The notes under the pieces were generated by a model. It did no database searches. It worked only from the letters and a program-made list of their open reading frames with translations, and was not told the origin of the DNA. A program made the translations under genes and the position numbers. A DNA stretch of 18,052 bases from JBMORO01 sp049322295 (GTDB taxonomy: Bacteria; Patescibacteriota; Minisyncoccia; RBG-13-40-8-A). Shown here piece by piece: positions 6,796 to 12,644 of the stretch (positions are counted from its first letter, which is position 1; every line of letters begins with the position of its first letter). The stretch lies in assembly GCA_049322295.1 (NCBI GenBank), contig JBMORO010000007.1:1-18052 (forward strand), in the 5' to 3' direction.

Positions 6796-8361
6796 ATGGA
6801 AAATAATTATATCAAAATTGGTTTTGCGAGGGATTTGGAAAATCCACAAGACAGGAGGTTGTTTAGGTTTTTGGAGATTTTGCCCGGGGTTTTGAGTTGG
6901 GGCACGATTTTATTAGTGATTTTTCTTTCTTGGCAAAAGCCGGTTTGGATTGCCTTTTTTATTATTGCCTTTGATATTTATTGGTTTTTGAAGACAATTT
7001 TTCTATCCTTTCATCAGCAGGTTTCTTTTAAAAAGATGAAGAGAAATTTAGAAATTGACTGGTTGGATAAATTAGAGGATATGCGGGAGGTTAAACCCCC
7101 TGTAGGAGGTTTAACCTCCAAAAATTGGCGCGAGATTTACCATTTGGTTATTTTACCAATGTATAGAGAAAAATTTGAGGTAATTCAATCAACGTTTAAT
7201 GCTTTAGTAAATTCTAAATATCCCTTAGATAGATTAATTGTGGTTTTAGCTACTGAAGAAAGAGTAGGTAAACCAGCTCAAGAAATTGCTCGAGCAGTTA
7301 AACAAGAATTCGGGGATAAATTTTTTCGTTTTTTAATTACTATTCATCCTCAAGATATTCCTGGCGAGTTAAAAGGTAAGGGTTCTAACGAAACTTGGGC
7401 TGGCAGAAGAGTTAAAGAAGAAATTATTGACCCTTTAAAAATTCCTTATGAAAATATAATTGTTTCTTCTTTTGATATTGATACTCAGGTTTTTCCGTAT
7501 TATTTTGCTTGTTTAACTTATAATTATTTAACCTGTAAGGATCCATTACATTCCAGCTTTCAGCCAGTTCCAATTTATAATAACAACATCTGGGACGCGC
7601 CTGCCATATCGCGAGTAATTGCTGTTGGTGCGACTTTCTGGCATATGATTCAACAAGAAAGGCCAGAAAGGATGTCTACTTTTTCTTCTCACTCAATGAG
7701 CTTTAAGGCAATTGCTGAAATGGATTTTTGGACAACTAAAAATGTTTCCGAGGATTCGAGAATTTTTTGGCAATCATTATTATTTTACGATGGCAATTAT
7801 CAAAATGTTCCTTTGTATTATCCGGTTTCCATGGATGCTAATTTAGCTGATAATTTTTGGCAAACAATTAAAAATGTTTTTAAACAGCAAACCCGTTGGA
7901 GTTGGGGAGTAGAAAATGTTCCTTATTTTACTTTTGGCTGTATAAAAAACAAGGCCATGGCCTTGAGAAAGAAGATTTATCATTGCTTTCACCATTGGGA
8001 AGCATTTTGGTCTTGGGCAACTAATTCTTTATTGATTTTTATGCTTGGTTGGTTACCTTTATTTTTGGGGGGAGAGGAGTTTAACCGGACACTCATTTCT
8101 TATAATTTGCCTCGAATGACTCGGACAATTATGACTTTGGCAATGATTGGTTTGCTTGGCTCAGCTTTTTATGGTTTACAACTTTTACCGCCTCGGCCAG
8201 AAAAATATAAATCAAGAAAGTATATTTGGATGGTTCTTCAATGGATTTTAGTGCCGCTTGTGATGATTGTTTTCGGCTCTATTCCCGCCCTCATTTCCCA
8301 AACCCGTTTAATGTTAGGCAAGTATATGGGGTTTTGGGTGACGGAGAAAGAAAGGAAGTAG
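6796..8361 (+). CDS. Membrane family-2 glycosyltransferase
   Basis: This 521-aa inverting GT-A type transferase is set between membrane helices, the layout of processive or polyprenyl/cell-surface GT2 enzymes. Two helices occupy about 31-69. The catalytic domain starts at YHLVILPMYREKFEVIQST (115-133). It contains the metal-binding SFDIDTQV (DID 227-229), a VSEDSRIFWQ acceptor/base region (ED 319-320) and QQTRW (364-368), the QxxRW-type motif of cellulose/hyaluronan synthase relatives. Three or four helices follow (from about 403) and a basic tail. Substrate and product cannot be read from sequence. Residues 97-108 (REVKPPVGGLTS) coincide with a palindrome and may be inserted in the linker between helix 2 and the catalytic domain. 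The gene converges on recG with only 2 bp between stop codons. Confidence 0.85.
   Translation: MENNYIKIGFARDLENPQDRRLFRFLEILPGVLSWGTILLVIFLSWQKPVWIAFFIIAFDIYWFLKTIFLSFHQQVSFKKMKRNLEIDWLDKLEDMREVKPPVGGLTSKNWREIYHLVILPMYREKFEVIQSTFNALVNSKYPLDRLIVVLATEERVGKPAQEIARAVKQEFGDKFFRFLITIHPQDIPGELKGKGSNETWAGRRVKEEIIDPLKIPYENIIVSSFDIDTQVFPYYFACLTYNYLTCKDPLHSSFQPVPIYNNNIWDAPAISRVIAVGATFWHMIQQERPERMSTFSSHSMSFKAIAEMDFWTTKNVSEDSRIFWQSLLFYDGNYQNVPLYYPVSMDANLADNFWQTIKNVFKQQTRWSWGVENVPYFTFGCIKNKAMALRKKIYHCFHHWEAFWSWATNSLLIFMLGWLPLFLGGEEFNRTLISYNLPRMTRTIMTLAMIGLLGSAFYGLQLLPPRPEKYKSRKYIWMVLQWILVPLVMIVFGSIPALISQTRLMLGKYMGFWVTEKERK
7086..7119 (+). repeat. 15-bp palindrome inside the glycosyltransferase gene
   Basis: GGAGGTTAAACC (7086-7097) and GGTTTAACCTCC (7108-7119) are perfectly complementary. 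Past one C-A mismatch, two more pairs close a 4-nt loop (TGTA), making a 15-position stem. It encodes REVKPPVGGLTS between the second membrane helix and the catalytic domain, a plausible tolerant linker. Confidence 0.7.
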
Positions 8362-8363
8362 TT

Positions 8364-10514
8364 TTATTCCAAATGGATTGTCTGTTTGAATTGGGAGAGT
8401 TTGGTGGAGAGGAGGGGGTGATATTTTAAGTCTGGGTCTTGGGAGAGTAAATCGGATGCTTCGGAGCGGGTGGATTTAATTAAATTTAAATCTTTTAAAC
8501 TCGCCATTGCTAAGTCAGGTAAGCCGGATTGGGTTACGCCATAAAATTGTCCTGGTCCTCGAATTTCCATATCTTTTTCGGCTAATTCAAATCCACTATC
8601 AAATTTTTGTAGAGCGCGTAATCTGGCAGTGGCTTCGCCAGAAGTAGAAAATAAGAAACAATACGACTGGTGTTTGCCCCTACCCACTCGACCTCTAAAT
8701 TGATGTAATTGAGCCAGACCGAATCTGTCAGCTCCTTCAATCATCATTACTGTGGCATTGGGAATGTCAATTCCTACTTCAATAACTGATGTTGAGACCA
8801 AAACATCAGTTTTTCCGCTACAGCTTCGTGAGCGGATCCGCTCACTCTGTTGAGCGGATTTATAACCCCTGAATTCTTCCATAATTTTCTGTTTTTCTTT
8901 TGCCGACATCTTTCCGTGGAGCATATCAATCTTTAAATCCGGAAATATTTTGGTAGCCAGTTTTTCATATTCTTCTTTAACTGCTTTTACTTCTTGCCAG
9001 AGTAGTTTTCGAGGGTCAATTTTTATTTGTCCATTTTCAAAATTTTGTTCTGTTTTATTTTGGGGCTCGATTCTCGGACAAATCACAAAAACCTGTCTGC
9101 CTTTTTTTACCTCACGCCGAATAAATTCATAAGCTGATTCTCTTTCCTCGGGTGGGATAATTTTGGTAATTATTTTTTGTCGTCCTTTGGGCATTTCATC
9201 TAAAAGAGATATATCTAAATCACCATAAATTGTTAAAGCCAAAGTTCGTGGAATGGGAGTAGCAGTCATACTTAACAAATGGGGTATTTGTTTTCCTCGA
9301 ACCAAGGTTGCCCGTTGCTCTACTCCGAATCTGTGTTGTTCATCAACAATTACCAAAGCCAGATTTTTGAATTTAACAGTTTTTTGGATTAAGGCGTGGG
9401 TGCCGATTACAATATCTGTATCTTTATCAAACTTTTTTTCACTACCGGTTAATAATCCGATTTTCAGGTCAAAATCTTTTAATAATTTACTTACTTCTTT
9501 AAAATGCTGTTGAGCTAAAATTTCGGTTGGGGCCATAAATGCCACTTGATAGCCAGCTTTAGCCACTTCAAGAGCAGTCATTGTAGCAACCACGGTTTTT
9601 CCAGACCCAACATCGCCTTGTAATAATCTGTTCATTGGCTCAGATTTAGCTAAATCCTGGATTATTTCCCAAGCAGCTTTTCTCTGGGCATTAGTCAAAG
9701 TAAAAGGCAATTTTTTTACAAAATTTTGAATTAAAATTTTATCAAAAGGAACAGAAAAAGCATTTTCTTTTTGTAAATTTTTTCTTTGTTTTAAGACAAA
9801 TAACTGGAGGAGAAAAAGTTCTTCAAAAGCAAATCTTTTCTTTGCTTCTTCAGCGAGTTTTAAATTTTTGGGAAAATGGATATTTTTTAAAGCCGTGGAA
9901 ATTTGGGGTAACTTTTGTCTTTTTATAACATCCCAAGGCAAGAATTCTTTAATTTGATTAGCTACTGGTAAAACAAGTTTAATATAATATCTTAGAAACC
10001 TTGAACCTAAGCCAGTGGTTTCGGGATAAATCGGGACCAAGCCAGCGGTATGGGTATACCCCCACACCAAAATCTTTGGTGTGGGGGTAAATTTTCCCAA
10101 AGTCATTAGCTCGTAATTTGGATTAGATAAATATGGTCCATCTTTTCCCATTGTGTATTTTCCTGACAAGCTGACTTTTTTACCTTGTTTTATATTTTTA
10201 ACTAAAAATGGCTGATTAAACCAAATTACTTTTACTGAGGCGCTCGGGTCTTTAACCACTGCTTCAGTCAAGCACATTCTTTTTTTAAAAGTCCGAGTAT
10301 TTTCAATTGATAAAACCTCGCCTTGGATGGTGGCAGTTTCGTTTAATTTTAGGTTTCCAATTGGAATTATTTTGGAAAAATCATCATAGCGATTGGGAAA
10401 ATGATAAAGTAAATCCCGGACCGTATTCAGCCCGAGTTTATGAAATTTCTTCAAATATCTTTCATTTATTCTCGGCAATTTCCCAATTGGCGTATCAAGA
10501 ATATATTTAGTCAT
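8364..10514 (-). CDS. recG: ATP-dependent DNA helicase RecG
   Basis: This 716-aa SF2 branch-migrating helicase rescues stalled forks and processes Holliday junctions. It has a wedge/OB-fold N-terminus (about 1-155), Walker A LLQGDVGSGKT (297-307), MAPTEILAQQH (327-337), Walker B/motif II VIVDEQHRFG (388-397), motif III SMTATPIPRT (415-424) and, after residue 570, the C-terminal helicase lobe with VIEVGIDIPNAT and QFRGRVGRG. The length is normal for RecG plus two extra peptides. Residues 142-153 (FTPTPKILVWGY) lie between the OB-fold and GLVPIYPE. The second, about 551-566 (from YKSAQQSERIRS), lies between MEEF and TDVLVST. Both sit exactly on palindromic DNA. The gene starts 9 nt beyond the tRNA-Arg 3' end and is last in the mixed tRNA/protein-gene run. 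Confidence 0.96.
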   Translation of the reverse strand: MTKYILDTPIGKLPRINERYLKKFHKLGLNTVRDLLYHFPNRYDDFSKIIPIGNLKLNETATIQGEVLSIENTRTFKKRMCLTEAVVKDPSASVKVIWFNQPFLVKNIKQGKKVSLSGKYTMGKDGPYLSNPNYELMTLGKFTPTPKILVWGYTHTAGLVPIYPETTGLGSRFLRYYIKLVLPVANQIKEFLPWDVIKRQKLPQISTALKNIHFPKNLKLAEEAKKRFAFEELFLLQLFVLKQRKNLQKENAFSVPFDKILIQNFVKKLPFTLTNAQRKAAWEIIQDLAKSEPMNRLLQGDVGSGKTVVATMTALEVAKAGYQVAFMAPTEILAQQHFKEVSKLLKDFDLKIGLLTGSEKKFDKDTDIVIGTHALIQKTVKFKNLALVIVDEQHRFGVEQRATLVRGKQIPHLLSMTATPIPRTLALTIYGDLDISLLDEMPKGRQKIITKIIPPEERESAYEFIRREVKKGRQVFVICPRIEPQNKTEQNFENGQIKIDPRKLLWQEVKAVKEEYEKLATKIFPDLKIDMLHGKMSAKEKQKIMEEFRGYKSAQQSERIRSRSCSGKTDVLVSTSVIEVGIDIPNATVMMIEGADRFGLAQLHQFRGRVGRGKHQSYCFLFSTSGEATARLRALQKFDSGFELAEKDMEIRGPGQFYGVTQSGLPDLAMASLKDLNLIKSTRSEASDLLSQDPDLKYHPLLSTKLSQFKQTIHLE
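8814..8858 (-). repeat. 45-nt double hairpin inside recG
   Basis: TCCGCT (8814-8819) pairs with AGCGGA (8831-8836). Directly after it, TCCGCTCA (8837-8844) pairs with TGAGCGGA (8851-8858). The junction forms an 18-nt self-complementary stretch (8828-8845) centred on GGATCC. The total is 45 nt, 15 codons, encoding most of the SAQQSERIRSRS region that RecG proteins normally lack. The second hairpin arms recur at 11899-11919. Confidence 0.78.
10057..10089 (-). repeat. 33-nt perfect palindrome inside recG
   Basis: TACCCCCACACCAAA (10057-10071) and its exact complement (10075-10089) form a 15-bp stem with a 3-nt ATC loop. At 33 nt it equals 11 codons, encoding FTPTPKILVWGY. The surrounding protein is otherwise collinear with RecG, so this is best read as an in-frame insertion. 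Confidence 0.78.
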
Positions 10515-10523
10515 ATTTTAAAA

Positions 10524-10595
10524 TGCCCTCATCCCGATTTGAACGGGAATCACAAGCTCCGCAAGCTTGCACTCTATCCATTGAGCTATGAGGGC
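10524..10595 (-). tRNA. tRNA-Arg (anticodon GCG)
   Basis: This 72-nt class I tRNA has acceptor GCCCTCA pairing perfectly with TGAGGGC and discriminator A. The D-arm is GCTC-AATGGATA-GAGT. The anticodon arm CAAGC-TTGCGGA-GCTTG reads anticodon GCG (codons CGC/CGU). The T-arm is TCCCG-TTCAAAT-CGGGA. CCA is not encoded. The first base is shared with the TAG stop of the gene upstream, and recG starts 9 nt past the 3' end. Most bacteria read CGN with an ACG (inosine) tRNA, so a GCG anticodon is uncommon. Confidence 0.93.
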
Positions 10596-11080
10596 TAAAA
10601 TCCCACTCTTCTCATCCAAATATCAATAATTGATTCTCGGTGATGTTTTTCAGGGAGAAATCTTAACAAGAATTTTCTGACTTCATTGGGATTTTGGTCA
10701 GCTAAAGGTATTCTAAGGTAGGGGAAAAATGTTTTTTTACTTCTGAAGCTGATTTCTTTTTCTTCGGGCGGATTATAAAATAACCAGAAGGAACGCAAAC
10801 TATCAAAATCATGAAGCCGACCGTCAATTTCAACCCCTTTTTCATTAATCTTAAAATTTATAATCCTTGGTTCTTTATTGGCATAAATATAAAAAACTCC
10901 AAAAGCTAAAATAATAAAAATCAAAAAGAGGATATTATCGCTAATAAGGGCAATGATGCCAAAGACAATGGTAAGAAAAGCCGGGACAATAAACCAAGAT
11001 TTTGTTTTTTCTTTTTTTTCAAATTCCGGTGTCTCCCAGTTAAATTCTTGAAGTTCAATTTTTTCTTTATTTCTTTTCAT
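10595..11080 (-). CDS. Small two-helix membrane protein, unknown function
   Basis: This 161-aa protein has a charged N-terminus (residues 1-28, with ETPEFEKKEKTKSW), two closely spaced hydrophobic helices (about 30-47 and 49-66) and a soluble C-terminal half with beta-type segments (IINFKINEKGVEIDGRLHDFDSLRSF). The tail is FLPEKHHRESIIDIWMRRVGF. I recognise no named family; proteins of this shape are common in Patescibacteria next to secretion and tRNA genes. It overlaps the preceding gene by 14 bp, and its TAG stop shares one base with tRNA-Arg. RNase P trimming of the transcript would therefore cut right at its stop codon. Confidence 0.75.
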   Translation of the reverse strand: MKRNKEKIELQEFNWETPEFEKKEKTKSWFIVPAFLTIVFGIIALISDNILFLIFIILAFGVFYIYANKEPRIINFKINEKGVEIDGRLHDFDSLRSFWLFYNPPEEKEISFRSKKTFFPYLRIPLADQNPNEVRKFLLRFLPEKHHRESIIDIWMRRVGF

Positions 11081-11519
11081 CTTTGTAGAAGAATTTGACC
11101 ATTAATAATTTTAAGATTCTGGCTAAAACGAAGACCGCGCCAACTTCAATAGTAACAAAAGTTATATTCATTAAACTTTTTAATTCCTTGCCATCGTCAG
11201 AATAAGAGTAATAATTTTTATTTAGAAAATTAATTAAGTATAGAATAGCTGTCATTATAATCCAGATATAAACGAAAACCTCCCCTCTTTTTTGACCCTT
11301 TTCCGACGAGGAGCGTTCCAAAAATCTAAGTGCTTCTTTGTGGAGAGCATATATAGTTAAGACACCAATGTAAAAAATATTTATTCGAGATGGCGGGAAT
11401 TCCCCTCGGGAGAAGAACTCGGTTAAACTCATAAAGATAGTCAGCAAGGTAATAAAAAAGCAAATCCAAAATAAAACATTGCTTATTTTCGTTTCTACTT
11501 GAATTACTTTTTCTGTCAT
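11067..11519 (-). CDS. Four-helix membrane protein, unknown function
   Basis: This 150-aa protein, MTEKVIQVETKISN onward, has predicted membrane helices at about 13-34, 47-62, 82-99 and 118-140 and a basic tail (KFFYKDEKK). I start it at the ATG at 11519. The longer open frame back to 11597 runs through tRNA-Ser and encodes a meaningless leader, whereas this ATG lies 2 nt past the tRNA 3' end. It therefore has no room for its own SD unless the tRNA sequence is part of the message. It overlaps the next gene by 14 bp. No family is recognised. The context suggests co-transcription with the tRNAs around it. Confidence 0.65.
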   Translation of the reverse strand: MTEKVIQVETKISNVLFWICFFITLLTIFMSLTEFFSRGEFPPSRINIFYIGVLTIYALHKEALRFLERSSSEKGQKRGEVFVYIWIIMTAILYLINFLNKNYYSYSDDGKELKSLMNITFVTIEVGAVFVLARILKLLMVKFFYKDEKK

Positions 11520-11521
11520 AA

Positions 11522-11603
11522 CGGAGGGTAGAGGACTCGAACCTCTAAGGGCTTTCGCCCACCGGTTTTCAAGACCGGCGCATTGCCATTCTGCCAACCC
11601 TCC
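11522..11603 (-). tRNA. tRNA-Ser (anticodon UGA)
   Basis: This 82-nt class II tRNA has acceptor GGAGGGT pairing perfectly with ACCCTCC, then discriminator G. The anticodon arm CCGGT-CTTGAAA-ACCGG gives UGA. The variable arm GGGCGAAAGCCC and T-arm AGAGGTTCGAGTCCTCT are intact. It lies between the GIY-YIG gene and a membrane-protein gene on the same strand. The 5' half resembles the broken tRNA-Ser at 11920-11955. Confidence 0.95.
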
Positions 11604-11612
11604 ATTCCGCCA

Positions 11613-11861
11613 TTAATTTTCTAATCCCAATTTCTCTTTTAGGTGTCTTCTGCCTTGGCCGGTTTTATAAAATAGCTCTGTTTTTCGGGCTAATATTTTA
11701 TTTCTGTGACCTTCATAATAAATTAAATTCCATGGCCTTCCGTTTTTTGTAGATGCTACCTTGCCCTTATTATGTTCTTCGAGCCTTTTTCGTAAATCTT
11801 CGGTGCTTCCTTTATATAATTTATTATTAGTTTGACTTTGTAGGACGTAAAAATAATACAT
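11613..11861 (-). CDS. GIY-YIG nuclease-domain protein
   Basis: This 82-aa single-domain protein of the GIY-YIG superfamily (UPF0213/YhbQ-like size) has the N-terminal MYYFYVLQS, then NNKLYKGSTEDLRKRLEEHN, with the second motif as YKG rather than YIG. It also has the conserved Arg in the helix (LRKRL), NGRPWNLIYYEG, and a Glu in ARKTELFYKTGQGRRHLKEKL. These are the positions used for metal-dependent strand cleavage in the superfamily. I start at the ATG at 11861. The earlier in-frame ATG at 11882 would add MRWAEKP, which is encoded by a palindromic repeat. It sits between a tRNA-Ser fragment and an intact tRNA-Ser. It could be a repair nuclease or a remnant of a homing system; the data do not decide. 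Confidence 0.82.
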   Translation of the reverse strand: MYYFYVLQSQTNNKLYKGSTEDLRKRLEEHNKGKVASTKNGRPWNLIYYEGHRNKILARKTELFYKTGQGRRHLKEKLGLEN

Positions 11862-11868
11862 AGGTTTT

Positions 11869-11919
11869 TCCGCCCATCTCACTACGCGAGTGGGCGGATC
11901 CGCTCACTTGATGAGCGGA
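11869..11919 (-). repeat. 51-nt double hairpin at the tRNA breakpoint
   Basis: TCCGCCCA (11869-11876) pairs with TGGGCGGA (11891-11898), plus three inner pairs (CTC with GAG). Directly after it, TCCGCTCA (11899-11906) pairs with TGAGCGGA (11912-11919). The junction is again GGATCC, as in the recG element at 8814-8858. The second hairpin ends exactly where the tRNA-Ser-like sequence stops. Confidence 0.75.
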
Positions 11920-11955
11920 CAAGACCGCCGCACTAGTCCACTATGCGACTCCTCC
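11920..11955 (-). pseudogene. tRNA-Ser 5' half, broken in the anticodon
   Basis: Read on the minus strand, these 36 nt begin with acceptor GGAGGAG, contain a D-arm-like stretch and end in GCGGTCTTG, that is, anticodon stem, C32, U33 and the first two anticodon bases. They align with the 5' half of the intact tRNA-Ser(UGA) at 11603 and share its final GTCTTG. No matching 3' half (one ending in CTCCTCC) is found before the next tRNA. The fragment was probably a tRNA-Ser(UGA) gene destroyed by the adjoining palindromic element or by a lost intron. Confidence 0.7.
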
Positions 11956-11957
11956 AT

Positions 11958-12521
11958 TTATTCCACTATAATCTGATTTTTTCCTCTTTTTTTGGCTTTT
12001 AATAGGGCTTTATCTACTTTTTTAAAAATTTGGGTGGCCGAATACTTGGGATTCGATCCAATAACCCCGATACTGAAAGTAAGGGGTAGTTTTTTTTGAC
12101 AATTTTTTAGAATGATTTCTGCTCTTTTTTTGGCCTGTTCCAGAGTTGCTTCTTGTAAAATAATAGCAAACTCTTCACCGCCCCAGCGAGCAACAATATC
12201 AAAATCCCTGACAGAATCTTGAAGAAATTTGGCTGTTTTTTTTAGAATCTTGTCTCCGTAAAGATGGCCGAATTTATCATTAAATTTTTTAAAGTCATCA
12301 ATATCGATTAATAAAAGCGAAAAATATTCTCTTCTTTGGCGTCTGCTCATATGTTCGGCAGTCCATTTTACTTCTTTGCAGGCGCTTTTTAAAAAATGAG
12401 AAAAAGCATGACGATTATAAACCTGGGTCAAAAAATCAATTGTGACCAAATCTTTTAATTTTTCAATCTCTTTTTTTAATTCCTGATTTTCTTTTTTTAT
12501 AATTTTGAGTTCCGGTTTCAT
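11958..12521 (-). CDS. GGDEF-domain protein (putative diguanylate cyclase)
   Basis: This 187-aa protein has a short N-terminal coiled coil (about 1-27, KKENQELKKEIEKLKDLV) followed by a complete GGDEF domain. DFLTQVYNRHAF (29-40) is the domain start, LLLIDIDDFKKFNDKFGHLYGD (69-90) carries the Mg-binding Asp, the active-site loop is WGGEEF (113-118) and the end is FSIGV...ALLKAKKRGKNQI. RDFD (105-108), five residues before GGEEF, fits an RxxD inhibitory site. The family makes cyclic di-GMP from two GTP. There is no sensor domain or membrane helix. An insertion-like basic segment (about 55-65, EHMSRRQRREY) precedes the core strand. I start at 12521 because the longer frame to 12584 runs through tRNA-Ser(GCU). 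Confidence 0.88.
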   Translation of the reverse strand: MKPELKIIKKENQELKKEIEKLKDLVTIDFLTQVYNRHAFSHFLKSACKEVKWTAEHMSRRQRREYFSLLLIDIDDFKKFNDKFGHLYGDKILKKTAKFLQDSVRDFDIVARWGGEEFAIILQEATLEQAKKRAEIILKNCQKKLPLTFSIGVIGSNPKYSATQIFKKVDKALLKAKKRGKNQIIVE

Positions 12522-12528
12522 TTTAAAA

Positions 12529-12616
12529 CGGAGACGGTGGGATTCGAACCCACGGGCCCCGTTTCCAGGACCACGGTTTAGCAAACCGTTGCTTTGGACC
12601 GCTCAGCCACGTCTCC
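12529..12616 (-). tRNA. tRNA-Ser (anticodon GCU)
   Basis: This 88-nt class II tRNA has acceptor GGAGACG pairing with CGTCTCC and discriminator G. The anticodon arm ACGGT-TTGCTAA-ACCGT gives GCU (codons AGC/AGU). It has a long variable arm and the T-arm GTGGGTTCGAATCCCAC. CCA is not encoded. It begins 28 nt past the comF stop and ends 7 nt before the GGDEF start, so it is embedded in the protein operon. Confidence 0.95.
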
Positions 12617-12644
12617 AAACTACTTTTAAATTTTAATACAAATT

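Noticed and set aside
8226..8429. 67-aa plus-strand frame across the glycosyltransferase/recG junction
   Set aside because: It overlaps the C-terminal codons of two well-supported convergent genes in other frames and has no family features.
11520..11597. N-terminal extension of the four-helix membrane protein
   Set aside because: The frame runs through tRNA-Ser(UGA), so the extra residues are translated tRNA sequence.
11613..11955. Intact intron-containing tRNA-Ser with the GIY-YIG gene as intron ORF
   Set aside because: No 3' exon matching GGAGGAG is found after the GIY-YIG gene; the next sequence is a complete, different tRNA-Ser. Kept only as a decayed-locus hypothesis.
12522..12584. N-terminal extension of the GGDEF protein
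   Set aside because: The frame runs through tRNA-Ser(GCU). The ATG at 12521 starts a normal coiled coil.
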